In this document: piece after piece, positions 22,022 through 30,582 of the stretch
Layout of the letters: every line of letters begins with the position of its first letter
How positions within the stretch are numbered: the first letter of the stretch is position 1
Virus record (IMG/VR): IMGVR_UViG_3300020222_000094
Location: 1-34,861 of that record
Length of the DNA: 34,861 bases
From: a virus
Reading direction: 5' to 3' (one strand)
Notes under the pieces: model-generated
Seen by the model: the letters and a program-made list of their open reading frames with translations, nothing else
What the model was told of the DNA's origin: nothing
Databases searched by the model: none
Position numbers and translations under genes: made by a program

Positions 22022-22791
22022 GTATTTTGCCCTGGTTGAATCTCAGTCCAAACATTGCCATCCGTGGGAACCGGAACCCAAGTGTTAACCTCGTCTGCAA
22101 CTGGCCCCCACTCTTCCCCGAACTTATACGGAATCGCACTTAAAGAACCATTTGCAGTCACTACCGCACGCAGAGCCATAGTATTTATAACATTAGCCGC
22201 CAACTGCCCCTCACCAAATATGTGAGCAACAGCCTCTAAATTCATCCCCGCAAGGGCAGATAACTCACCGAATCCTGTGATAGAACCGGATACCGTCCTA
22301 GTCCTATCTGAACCCGCTACAAGCGTTCCTGTGCCTGTTATGACACCCTCTACAAGCCTTACCCTTATGCCATCCGCAGAAAGGCTACCAGTGCCGTTTA
22401 TCACGGCCTCTGCGCCCATTACCTTGTTCAGAGAACCGTTAAGCTCCCCAAACCCAGCAATATCTGCCTGAATTTCTCGCACCCTGACAATGCTCGCCGT
22501 CAGGGTTCCTTCCCCGAAAAAAGAGGCTTGCGCGTCTATCGGGAGTCTAAAGTCTAGGTCTGCAAAGAGATTGCCTATGCCCTGCACTTGCCCCGCACCA
22601 AGTTTGGCACAGGCTGTGTTCCAAATATCTGAATCTAGCGAAAACTGGAGAGAGTCTAAGTCTCCAAAAATGTCCAGCCCTTCAAGCGTAAAAGGCCCAC
22701 AAACACCCTCTGGTGTCCAGTTGTTATCGAGACTGAAGGGTAAGGAATCTAGCGCCCCAAACTGGTCTAGCTCCTCCAGCGTTAAGAACAT
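22012..22791 (-). CDS. Repeat-rich virion protein, 259 aa
   Basis: The N-terminus contains two similar ~30-residue units (LEELDQFGALDSLPFSLD and LEGLDIFGDLDSLQFSLD). The rest has about five repeats of the form I-x-G-x-G-x-L spaced by roughly 20 residues (INGTGSLSA, ITGTGTLVA, ITGFGELSA, IFGEGQLAA, VTANGSLSA), suggesting a beta-solenoid. It lies between two virion genes with one- and ten-base overlaps. It could be a fibre or tail decoration. Confidence 0.55.
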   Translation of the reverse strand: MFLTLEELDQFGALDSLPFSLDNNWTPEGVCGPFTLEGLDIFGDLDSLQFSLDSDIWNTACAKLGAGQVQGIGNLFADLDFRLPIDAQASFFGEGTLTASIVRVREIQADIAGFGELNGSLNKVMGAEAVINGTGSLSADGIRVRLVEGVITGTGTLVAGSDRTRTVSGSITGFGELSALAGMNLEAVAHIFGEGQLAANVINTMALRAVVTANGSLSAIPYKFGEEWGPVADEVNTWVPVPTDGNVWTEIQPGQNTWQ

Positions 22792-23177
22792 TAGTCAAGG
22801 CTTGCGGTCAAACTGCCGGTTGCGATCTTTAGAACGTCACCAACCTCCACAGCCCTTGAAGTCGTAAGAGGCGTGTGCATAAGCAGATTCCCGCTTGATA
22901 GCGCATCCAAAAGACCGATATGGGAGATCGTTCCCCACTGTGCCGTAGCCTGGGGGAAGGTGACATCCGCAGAAGAAGTGACAATGCCCGCCGTAGCGGT
23001 AGTGACATTCAGAATCTGGCGAACATAAGAGCCACCAGAAACCTCTGTGCCAGAGTTGTCGTCGCCAGGATTGGACGTATACAGACCGACATAAACAGTG
23101 GTCGGAGAGGTGAAAGACTCGTTGCGGAGAACGTGGTCTAACAGTTTGTTTTCGAGATAGTTCGATAGTTCAGCCAT
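22791..23177 (-). CDS. Conserved phage virion protein, 128 aa
   Basis: The 128-residue protein starts with a helix (LSNYLENKLLDHVLRNESF) followed by beta strands (TTVYVGLYTSNPGDDNSG). This layout is common beside adaptor genes in short-tailed phages. A head-tail or tail accessory role is likely. It lies two bases after the adaptor gene. No precise family is claimed. Confidence 0.6.
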   Translation of the reverse strand: MAELSNYLENKLLDHVLRNESFTSPTTVYVGLYTSNPGDDNSGTEVSGGSYVRQILNVTTATAGIVTSSADVTFPQATAQWGTISHIGLLDALSSGNLLMHTPLTTSRAVEVGDVLKIATGSLTASLD

Positions 23178-23179
23178 AA

Positions 23180-23794
23180 TTACCCCACACTCATAGAAAT
23201 AGGAACACCGGCATATTCTGCCGCATTGTCAGACTCAGCCAAGGCTTGAGCCGCACTACCGTACAGATTCAACCACGTCTGTAGCCGCGCATCGTTCATA
23301 AGATAAGGCTCTGCCTCTAGCAAAGAGCCATACAGAAGCGCATCTGGACAGACCGCCATAAATACATTGCTAGGATTGCTGTCCGACAACGCAGGCGGTT
23401 TAGCGTAATACAACATCACTACAGAATAAGTCGTATCTGGGACTGGAGATAAAACAAACTCCAGCCCTGCCTGCGTGTAGAACAGAGGCTTTCTTACTTC
23501 GTGTGACATTGTGTCACGGGTTAGCGCAGACGGTGAAACATAAGAAAGAGGCGTTTTCGGGGTCGTGTCTAAGTAGAGATCACGAATCCCGATAAAGTCG
23601 CTGGGAAGCCCGATTGTCTTGTCGCCGCCAGTAGTGGTGGTCGTTACTGTCTTTAGCATCTGCCGAATCCGCAACTGCCTTGCAAGACGGACTTCAGCCA
23701 GGGTAATGAACGTGGGAATCTGTGCTGTTAAGTCACTTCTTCCGAGGTAGTTTGCGACCGTTGTCTTTAGGTCGCTGTAGTTTGTTAGGCTCAT
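23180..23794 (-). CDS. Portal adaptor (gp4-like head-tail connector)
   Basis: The 204-residue protein begins SLTNYSDLKTTVANYLGRSD, then has FITLAEVRLARQLR and a beta-rich centre, as in phage adaptor/tail accessory factor proteins that ring the portal. The start is supported by the family's usual N-terminus, and this creates a 62-base overlap with the glycosyltransferase gene upstream. It is followed by other tail genes. Confidence 0.75.
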   Translation of the reverse strand: MSLTNYSDLKTTVANYLGRSDLTAQIPTFITLAEVRLARQLRIRQMLKTVTTTTTGGDKTIGLPSDFIGIRDLYLDTTPKTPLSYVSPSALTRDTMSHEVRKPLFYTQAGLEFVLSPVPDTTYSVVMLYYAKPPALSDSNPSNVFMAVCPDALLYGSLLEAEPYLMNDARLQTWLNLYGSAAQALAESDNAAEYAGVPISMSVG

Positions 23795-24419
23795 GTTTTA
23801 CGTCATCCCAGCTAAATGTGTATTGTCCGATATGCCCGATTGTCTTGCTTAGATCGTGGTCTACCCAAGTCTCAAAACCAGCGTCATGCGCCGCAACGCA
23901 GAAATGCACATCTTCCCCAAGAATCTTGCCGCCAGGTAGCTCGTAAAAGTAAAACCAAGGTTTCGGTGTACGCTCGAAAACCTTGCGCTTTACTAACATT
24001 ACACCGCAGCCAATCGCGGTAACTCTCTCGATTCCTGTCTTGTTCTTGCTATCTACGGGAGTCCAGTGGTTTTCTTTCTTCTCGTAGTCAATCGTCAGAT
24101 TCTTAGCTGTTGGCCCTACAGGGTGCGTCCTCGTTGTGGCATTTACCCCAACAATGTCCTTGTCTAAGGAAAGCAGCCGTTCTATCGTGTTCTTAGGGAA
24201 CCGCATATCTGCATCTACCCAGAGAACATAATCCGCACCTTCTTCTAGCGCGGCCTCTGCTAACTTGTTCCTCTGGTCAAAGATAAGCGTCCCAGCAACC
24301 GTGTAGATCGCCTGTGAACCGTCTCTAAACCTGCTGTCGTACCCGCACATTGTTGCGAGATCGAAAGCAGTTCCAATCATCATATCCCCGCGTGAAGGGA
24401 TACAGATCGCAACCTTCAT
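23733..24419 (-). CDS. Glycosyltransferase (GT-A) within the structural module
   Basis: The 228-residue protein has a GT-A start (VAICIPSRGDMMIG), a DAD motif at residues 69-71 (YVLWVDADMRFP), a VTAIGCGVMLV segment, and LGEDVHFC that supplies an acidic catalytic residue. It ends in a basic tail. It lies between the capsid-proximal gene and the adaptor, an unusual place for an enzyme, so it may modify a virion protein. It overlaps the adaptor by 62 bases. Confidence 0.75.
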   Translation of the reverse strand: MKVAICIPSRGDMMIGTAFDLATMCGYDSRFRDGSQAIYTVAGTLIFDQRNKLAEAALEEGADYVLWVDADMRFPKNTIERLLSLDKDIVGVNATTRTHPVGPTAKNLTIDYEKKENHWTPVDSKNKTGIERVTAIGCGVMLVKRKVFERTPKPWFYFYELPGGKILGEDVHFCVAAHDAGFETWVDHDLSKTIGHIGQYTFSWDDVKHEPNKLQRPKDNGRKLPRKK

Positions 24420-24733
24420 TAAATCCTCCCTGGTCTGCTCCTAAAATGCCTGTTGTCTGGATGGTTTAACCAATCCTTAAACTTCTTCTGGTCTACAACG
24501 TGGAAGCCACGCATTAGACCCTTTGCATTTAGGTCGTGTATCACAGCCATTGGGAGTTCACCGATATGCGACCACTCGCCCCATCTGGCGCGTTCGTCGG
24601 TTTGTGCATACCTAGCTTTGTTTCGTTCGACTATCTCTGTTACATCCTGAGATGTCTCTATGAGAATCCCACCGTTGCCATCATCCGCAACAACCTGGGT
24701 CAGTATTCCATTGTCAGAAAGTGTTGCTTTCAA
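24419..24733 (-). CDS. Capsid-proximal hypothetical protein, 104 aa
   Basis: It starts with TTG at 24731-24733, five bases after GGAG. The product contains ERNKARYAQTDERARWGEW and ends HPDNRHFRSRPGRI, both of which I associate with small conserved genes next to capsid genes in short-tailed phages. It lies after the capsid gene and its hairpin. Its role is unknown, possibly assembly. Confidence 0.6.
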   Translation of the reverse strand: MKATLSDNGILTQVVADDGNGGILIETSQDVTEIVERNKARYAQTDERARWGEWSHIGELPMAVIHDLNAKGLMRGFHVVDQKKFKDWLNHPDNRHFRSRPGRI

Positions 24734-24745
24734 GCAAGCTCCGAG

Positions 24746-24771
24746 ATAGGGGGCAGTTACCCACCCCCTAT
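24746..24771 (-). promoter_or_regulatory. Hairpin downstream of the capsid gene
   Basis: A perfect 8-bp stem, ATAGGGGG (24746-24753) with CCCCCTAT (24764-24771), encloses a 10-base loop, starting nine bases after the capsid stop. No U-run follows, so it is unlikely to be a classic terminator. A 3' stabiliser for abundant capsid mRNA or an RNase processing site is more likely. Confidence 0.6.
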
Positions 24772-24779
24772 TCTACAGT

Positions 24780-25724
24780 TTACAGCGCAAAGTTCAAGTC
24801 AGCCACGATACCGTGTGCGGCCTCGTTCTTCACTTCCAGAGTCAGTTCAGCAAGAATCTGGGTCTTTTCGGCATCGCCGACTTTTGCCAGGTCGTTGGTC
24901 TGGAACGGACGCAGGTAGTTCATGCTTGCGTACTCGGGATCGAGAACCAAAGCATCGCGAGTTCTCATAAAGCGAGATGGGATGACCTGAAGTACCCCAA
25001 AATCTGACTGATATAAATCAGCCCCGGCGAGGATTGTGACCTTGCCGGTTCCCTGAGTGTTGATACGATGCTGGGCAATTCCCGTAAATTCCGAAACCTT
25101 CTGCTTACCAGCAGGCGAGACAACCAGAACCGAAGGAGTGCCGCCAGCAGTAAACACTTTCTGGACAACATCTTTCAGCAGAGTCTCGGTAAAGGTGCGG
25201 GTAGTGCCGTCGGTACGAACAGACACGCCGATTGTGGTGGGATCGCCACCGTCACCAGCCTTGTTCGTGTTGGTCTTGATCCAAGACAAAAGAGCAGCCA
25301 TCTTGCGAGCAGTAGAACTGTCGCCAGCCGCACGAGCCTGGTTAGCCGTGATAGTTGCCTCTATGTCCCTCTTTATTTCTGAGGATGCTTTAGCAAGTTG
25401 ATAGGCTTTTTCAGATTTTCTGCCTGCCTTATTTACAGCATCCAGCGTGCCAGAAACCATAACGGTCTTCTGAACAATCTGAGTGTTGTTGCCAAGACGG
25501 GTTGTGGGAGCCAGGGTAGCTTCCGTAGCGGTAGCACCTTCTACAGCAGCGTTACCAGTGGTAGCCGCGGCGAGAGAGTCGGTCTGCCACTCATGGAAGG
25601 TAGCCGAAGCCTTGCCCTTGCCGATAGACGACATAATAGGCGTGTCAGTGGGGGAAATATCATAAATGATATCGGTGAGGTCTTCACGCAGTCCTTGCGC
25701 GGCATAAGTTTTGTACTGAGACAT
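24780..25724 (-). CDS. Major capsid protein (SU10-like, HK97 fold)
   Basis: The 314-residue protein matches the SU10/DUF5309 capsid family. Typical blocks are REDLTDIIYDISPTDTPIMS near the N-terminus, FHEWQTDSLA, a spine-helix-like segment KAYQLAKASSEIKRDIEATI, PSVLVVSPAGKQKV, and a late VIPSRFMRTRDALVLDPEY. It follows the scaffold by 12 bases and is followed by a stable hairpin. Such proteins form T=7-type or prolate shells; the geometry cannot be read here. Confidence 0.9.
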   Translation of the reverse strand: MSQYKTYAAQGLREDLTDIIYDISPTDTPIMSSIGKGKASATFHEWQTDSLAAATTGNAAVEGATATEATLAPTTRLGNNTQIVQKTVMVSGTLDAVNKAGRKSEKAYQLAKASSEIKRDIEATITANQARAAGDSSTARKMAALLSWIKTNTNKAGDGGDPTTIGVSVRTDGTTRTFTETLLKDVVQKVFTAGGTPSVLVVSPAGKQKVSEFTGIAQHRINTQGTGKVTILAGADLYQSDFGVLQVIPSRFMRTRDALVLDPEYASMNYLRPFQTNDLAKVGDAEKTQILAELTLEVKNEAAHGIVADLNFAL

Positions 25725-25736
25725 GATTTAATTCCT

Positions 25737-26660
25737 TTACAGTAAGCGTTCAAATAGTCGCGCCGCATCGTCTTTTCTACCAGACTTCCGCAGCGCATCT
25801 CTGGTTTTCTTTACTTCCTGACTCTCTCTAGCCTCTGGCGTAAAGGAGCCTGGTCGCATCATTCTCGGAGCCTGCACAACCTTTTTGGTTGCCTCGGTCT
25901 TATTCGCTACTAGCTTGTCGTACTGTGCCGCCTTATACAGCGCCAGCACCGCCCGTGAGTCATAGACCTGTGCAAGTTCCTCGTCAGTAAATCCAATCTG
26001 CTTGGCGTAGTTCCGCACATCGTTTTTAATGACTTCACGCTTTGCAGGGTCTGCGAACTCAGGTATCGCGCTTTGCAACTTTTCAGCCTCTCCAGCGAGG
26101 TGGGCCTTTAGCCTCTCGGACTGTTCGGACTGTTGTTGCTGTGCAATACGCTGCTGCTCTGCTCTTACCGCCGCAAGCTGTTTATCTTTCTCTGACTGTT
26201 CAGCAACCCGTACCGCATAACCGATTGGGTCGTTTTCCTTCAGAGAAGCCAAGTCTTCCGCTTTCTCAGGCTGGGAGAGCATCTGCTCTATAACCTGCAA
26301 CCTTTGGGCGTAGACATCTCGGAGTCTGTTGGCTTCCTCTATCCGTTGCCGTTCAGCCTCTACAAACTTGCGCTGTTCCGCAACTTCCTGAGTCTTCCTA
26401 GTATAGTCAGCAGTCCGCGAATATCCTTTGAGTAGCTCGTCAAGCGGAACCTCAACCTCGTCCTTGCCTACCTTTACGCGGTAGGTGGGGGTCTGCTCCT
26501 GCTCTTCTTCTTCCCCGTACTCTTCCTGCTCTTCGCTTTCGATCTCCTGTTCTTCCGCAACCTCTGGTTCGCCTTGCGGCTCCTCTGGTTCCATTAGACT
26601 CAGGAAAGCTCCGGCTGCATCGCCGACTGTCTTAACACTCCCCTCTGGGTTGGTGTCCAT
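25737..26660 (-). CDS. Scaffolding protein
   Basis: The 307-residue protein is very acidic at the N-terminus (EEEEQEQ runs at about residues 30-55). It has a short beta part (YRVKVGKDEVEVPLDELLKG), then long charged helices rich in Glu, Arg and Gln, and a basic C-terminus. This matches phage scaffolds and fits its place between portal and capsid genes. The basic end is where scaffolds usually contact capsid protein. Confidence 0.85.
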   Translation of the reverse strand: MDTNPEGSVKTVGDAAGAFLSLMEPEEPQGEPEVAEEQEIESEEQEEYGEEEEQEQTPTYRVKVGKDEVEVPLDELLKGYSRTADYTRKTQEVAEQRKFVEAERQRIEEANRLRDVYAQRLQVIEQMLSQPEKAEDLASLKENDPIGYAVRVAEQSEKDKQLAAVRAEQQRIAQQQQSEQSERLKAHLAGEAEKLQSAIPEFADPAKREVIKNDVRNYAKQIGFTDEELAQVYDSRAVLALYKAAQYDKLVANKTEATKKVVQAPRMMRPGSFTPEARESQEVKKTRDALRKSGRKDDAARLFERLL

Positions 26661-26669
26661 ACTTTCTCC

Positions 26670-26900
26670 TTAAAAAATCTTCCAGCGCTTCTTGTCTATT
26701 TCGGTCTGTGCCGCTATAGATTCGAGTGACGCTATAAATTCTGCTATTGCCCTGTGCTTCATAAGACTGCGTTCCCGCAGGTCTACATCCGTCTCAGGAC
26801 TGTTGATAATGTTGTAAATATACAACTCTTGTTGTTCTTTTACAAGTTCTTGGAAAAACTCGTCGTTCAGTAGGGTTCTAGCCCTCTCTGCTTTGTTCAA
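26670..26900 (-). CDS. Hypothetical protein between portal and scaffold, 76 aa
   Basis: The 76-residue helical protein begins MNKAERARTLLNDEFFQEL and overlaps the portal stop by four bases. Small helical genes in this position are frequent in short-tailed phages and may assist procapsid assembly. No motif is recognised. Confidence 0.65.
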   Translation of the reverse strand: MNKAERARTLLNDEFFQELVKEQQELYIYNIINSPETDVDLRERSLMKHRAIAEFIASLESIAAQTEIDKKRWKIF

Positions 26901-29011
26901 ATGCGTCGCTCTCCTGGGATTTCCACATTGCCTGTGATTTCGGCCCCGACCTTGGCTGCTTTCATTTGAGACTCAGCTTGGAACTCCGCAATCTTTAACT
27001 GTAGGTTGGCCTCTGCCTTCTCTCGGGCTAACTGTATCTCTGCCGCAGCCTTTTCCCTAGCCAACTGTATGTCTGCCTGGGCTTTCATTTGCTGGACTTG
27101 TATGTCGGCCTGCGCCTTGGCCTGCGCCGCTTGAACCTGGGCCATTACTACTTGAACTTCTGGGCTTGCCTGCGGCTGCTGCGCCTGCGCTGCCATCTGC
27201 TGTTCTGTTTCTGGAGTGATGTCCTTAAAGAACTCTGCGGAATCAACAAAACCAGCAGCTTCGACAAACCTGCCAAGCGCGGATCTATATTGAGAGAGGC
27301 CAACCAACGGGCCACTAACTCCTTGCGTTCCAAGTAGCTGCTCCTGTTTTTGTAGCACCGCAGACAGCATGGTCAACTGTTGCTCACGGGTTCCAGTTCC
27401 AAGGCCGACATTTATGTGAATATCGTATTGGTTCTTCCACTCCCTTGGATCTACAGATACATACTTGTTCCGCATCCGCACAACCCTGGGCTTGTCCTGA
27501 TACTTACAAAGCAGGTGGAGAATCTTAATAAACATCTCCCGCACACCTGTTTCTGCAAATACTCGGGCGATTAGCTCGATCCTGCCTGCTGCGACATTTT
27601 GCATTGCCGCAACTGCTGCTGCCGTGGTGTTTTGCAGAATGTTGGCATCCAGTCCTTGACTGTTTTGATTTATGCCAGTGCGCTTCTGTTGTACCTGATC
27701 CATATACTCCAGCATGGGAAAACTCTGGTTTGCTACCGGAGCCACCGCAAGCTGAGTAACCGCCTGGGGATTCTTAACACGAACTACCCCGCCAGGTGTG
27801 ACAGTTAGCAGGTCGTCTAAGTTCACCTGACCATCTACCGCAATTACTCGGGCATTGTTTGTCAGATACAGGTTATCCAAAATCTGACGGGTAATCGTGG
27901 ACTTAATCAACTGTAAGTCCATCGTCCTATCAGCCAAGGAATGTCCGAAAAACTTGTGCGGCATCGGAATGGGGCAAATAGAACAGAATGGGTTGTAGTC
28001 TATCTCTTCGTCTTCCAGAATCTCGTTGCCTGCGTAGTAGACCTTCCGCAGTTCTGCGATGCCATCGCCGTCTGTGTCCACCCGAATGTAGCACTCGAAT
28101 GTCTCTATCTCCTGCATGGCGGTGTTTATCGTCTCGCGGTCTAAAGGCTGCTCGCCCTCGCTATACCGCGCAACCCTCTCAGGCGTGAAGGTCAAATCCT
28201 CGTATGTCGGCAGGTTTTCCACCACATCCGCAGCGAAACCCATCGCTACCAGTTCTGAACGGCTTACCAGGCGACGATGGGCGCAGAAAGGTGTATCCCC
28301 TATCGTTCTAGCCTTCTTGCTGATAATGAACTCTTCTGGAGGCACGTTTTCTACCCGCACCTGCCCGTACTTTTGTACTTTCTTGACCTTGACGTTGTAG
28401 GCAAAGACAGGCTGCATCTGCACCGCAGGCTGGCCCATCTCGTCTAACATAGGTTGCCCCATCATATCCATCGCAGGAGTCGGAACCTCGCCGATCTGGA
28501 TAGCTTCCTGCTCGACGATCTCTACAGACTCGTCTGCAAGCATGAGGGCGATTTCTTCCTCGTTTAGGTTCTCGTATTCCTCGGTCGTAATGTCTTTCTG
28601 GTTATCCCACCAGACCTTTACAATCCCGTTCTTCTGTAACAGTGCGTCTTTGAACCAAATGTTTAAGACGGAGAAACCTGGGTTGTCACGGTAGAACACC
28701 CAGTTTAGGTAGTCTGTTACCTGTTTGGCGACTTCCTCGTCTCCTGGGCCTTGTGGCTCCGCACGGACAATCTCGTCTCCTTGGGTAAACACCCGCAGCA
28801 AGGGAGGCAGCGCACCGTCTACAGCCTCCGCAACCTCGCCGGTAACGATCTGTGACCGCCCCTCTACCTCGTTGCCGTAAGGGTCACGGTTATAAAACTG
28901 CAAGGCTTTCCTGCGCTGCTCTGTAGTTTCGGTTTCGAGATACCCAAGAGCATTGTCAATTTCTGACTCAATGATCGCTTTTAGTTCGATTTCGGTCATC
29001 ACACTATCCAT
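26897..29011 (-). CDS. Portal protein (podovirus P22/SU10-type)
   Basis: The 704-residue protein has the portal start (DNALGYLETETTEQRRKAL then FYNRDPYGNE), a long wing and stem region, and the conserved late block ANILQNTTAAAVAAMQN. The C-terminal ~90 residues form a repeated coiled coil with QLAREKA units (about 605-680), as in P22-like portal barrels. The repeat is visible in the DNA at about 26,990-27,120. It overlaps the terminase by 13 bases. Confidence 0.9.
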   Translation of the reverse strand: MDSVMTEIELKAIIESEIDNALGYLETETTEQRRKALQFYNRDPYGNEVEGRSQIVTGEVAEAVDGALPPLLRVFTQGDEIVRAEPQGPGDEEVAKQVTDYLNWVFYRDNPGFSVLNIWFKDALLQKNGIVKVWWDNQKDITTEEYENLNEEEIALMLADESVEIVEQEAIQIGEVPTPAMDMMGQPMLDEMGQPAVQMQPVFAYNVKVKKVQKYGQVRVENVPPEEFIISKKARTIGDTPFCAHRRLVSRSELVAMGFAADVVENLPTYEDLTFTPERVARYSEGEQPLDRETINTAMQEIETFECYIRVDTDGDGIAELRKVYYAGNEILEDEEIDYNPFCSICPIPMPHKFFGHSLADRTMDLQLIKSTITRQILDNLYLTNNARVIAVDGQVNLDDLLTVTPGGVVRVKNPQAVTQLAVAPVANQSFPMLEYMDQVQQKRTGINQNSQGLDANILQNTTAAAVAAMQNVAAGRIELIARVFAETGVREMFIKILHLLCKYQDKPRVVRMRNKYVSVDPREWKNQYDIHINVGLGTGTREQQLTMLSAVLQKQEQLLGTQGVSGPLVGLSQYRSALGRFVEAAGFVDSAEFFKDITPETEQQMAAQAQQPQASPEVQVVMAQVQAAQAKAQADIQVQQMKAQADIQLAREKAAAEIQLAREKAEANLQLKIAEFQAESQMKAAKVGAEITGNVEIPGERRI

Positions 29012-30258
29012 TTAGTCGTAACGGTAAGAGGCTTTGCCCAGTTGCTATTTGTATCCATGCCGCAAGCCAAATAGCGGAAACTGTCGCTGCCGTGAGAAGC
29101 CCAGTCATGTAAAGGCTTGTCATAAAAAACATTTCGCTTCTCGTCATATTCCCGCCTGTAGTTTCTGAGACAATCCAAACCCTGTTTTACCTGCGGCATA
29201 TTAAACCAGCACCTCGGGAGCAGCCTTCTCACGGCCTGTATGCCGTCATCCACTCCCAAGCGGGGTACTACTGTGCAATCCAATCCAGCCTCTCTGAGAA
29301 CCTCTAGGCGGCTTCTACCAGTGCCTAGTTCTCTGACTTCCACATCGTGAGGCAGGAGCATCTGGGCCTTGTGCCAGTTCCTGTTTGTCAGTTCCCGCAC
29401 ATACCAGTCTAAACCTTGACCGTGGTTCTCGATATAGTCTAGAAGCCTGACTTCCTGGCCTGCGGCTTGAGCAATCCATATTGCCGTACTGTCGCCCACC
29501 CCCAAATCCCACGCCGCAAAGGTTTTACAGAGGTCGTCCCTTGGGATTTCCGCAAAATGGTTATCAGGGAGTTCGTTAAGAATTTCCCCGTAATAAGAGC
29601 CTTCCACCGGACTGTCGAAAGAACACTCAAACTCCTGAAAATACTTTTGATCCCCCATTTCTTTTCTTGCAGCCGCAAGCTCGGCTTCAGGCACGATGCT
29701 TGTTTCACTAGCCTTAAACTGTAGTAGCGCCCAGTTATCCTCCGTCTCAGCGCGGTCTCGTAGGTCTTTGAAATGGTTTGCTCCTTTGGGAGTTCCGATA
29801 AACATTGCCCAGCCCAAGCGATCCGTAAGAGCAGGACGAATAATCTCGTTCCAGACTTTAGGGTTCATATCCCCAACCTCATCCAGAACTACACCGTCTA
29901 GGTATATTCCTCTGAGACTGTCTGGGTTGTCCGCACCGTACAGGCTAACCCTTCTTCCGAAGAAGTCCACCCGCAACTCTGCAATGTTTGCGACCGCGTT
30001 TAACGGTCTCGTAAAGTGGGTCAAATAGTCGAAAGCGACTCTTTTGGCCTGGGTAAATGTCGGCGCGATATAGGCATAACGTGGAGACTCCCGTTCGCAT
30101 TGCAGCGCACCTTTAATGAGGTGGTTGATTGCCGCAACAGTCTTGCCGAGACGACGATGGGCCACGCAGACAACAAATCGAGTTCTATCAGCAACCTCGT
30201 GAATTTCAAGCTGCGCCTCTCGTGGTTTGTACGGTATAACTATTTGTTGGACTGCCAT
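28999..30258 (-). CDS. terL: Terminase large subunit
   Basis: The 419-residue protein shows a Walker A-type HRRLGKT (34-40), Walker B VVLDEVGD (123-130) and FIGTPKG (153-159). A nuclease domain beginning FAAWDLGVGDSTAIW carries the catalytic Asp251, and HDWASHGSDSFRY lies near the C-terminus. It packages DNA into the procapsid. It overlaps TerS by 19 bases and the portal by 13. Confidence 0.95.
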   Translation of the reverse strand: MAVQQIVIPYKPREAQLEIHEVADRTRFVVCVAHRRLGKTVAAINHLIKGALQCERESPRYAYIAPTFTQAKRVAFDYLTHFTRPLNAVANIAELRVDFFGRRVSLYGADNPDSLRGIYLDGVVLDEVGDMNPKVWNEIIRPALTDRLGWAMFIGTPKGANHFKDLRDRAETEDNWALLQFKASETSIVPEAELAAARKEMGDQKYFQEFECSFDSPVEGSYYGEILNELPDNHFAEIPRDDLCKTFAAWDLGVGDSTAIWIAQAAGQEVRLLDYIENHGQGLDWYVRELTNRNWHKAQMLLPHDVEVRELGTGRSRLEVLREAGLDCTVVPRLGVDDGIQAVRRLLPRCWFNMPQVKQGLDCLRNYRREYDEKRNVFYDKPLHDWASHGSDSFRYLACGMDTNSNWAKPLTVTTKWIV

Positions 30259-30533
30259 CCGACCGCAATCTGTAGCGGGTTCTCCGCATCGCCGACAATC
30301 TTCTGTTCTATCGGAGCCAGCCTAGCGTAGAAACGGTAAAACTCGGTCTGGTTTCTGGGATCAGACTTGGCCCAATCAACCATAGCCTCTAAGCCGCCAA
30401 GTTCCTCGAACACCTCTACGATGTTCTCTTTCACCTGCTTGGGTATCTTGTTGGTAGCGCCTTTAGGTCTGCCTGCGCCTGCCCGAGAACCGCCCCAGGA
30501 TGATTTTTGTTCCTCTAAATTTTCAAGTTCCAT
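30240..30533 (-). CDS. terS: Terminase small subunit
   Basis: The 97-residue protein has a basic Gly-rich start (GGSRAGAGRPKGATNK), a helical DNA-binding-type part (KENIVEVFEELGGLEAMVDW) and RFYARLAPIEQKI. This is typical of small terminases of this type and fits the location directly before TerL. Confidence 0.8.
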   Translation of the reverse strand: MELENLEEQKSSWGGSRAGAGRPKGATNKIPKQVKENIVEVFEELGGLEAMVDWAKSDPRNQTEFYRFYARLAPIEQKIVGDAENPLQIAVGWQSNK

Positions 30534-30582
30534 CTGTCCGAATCCTTCTCTGGTTGTTCGGTTGTTGCTATTTTACAACAGT

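Noticed and set aside
26990-27120. Possible tandem DNA repeat element
   Set aside because: It encodes the QLAREKA-type coiled coil of the portal C-terminus, a known feature of such portals.
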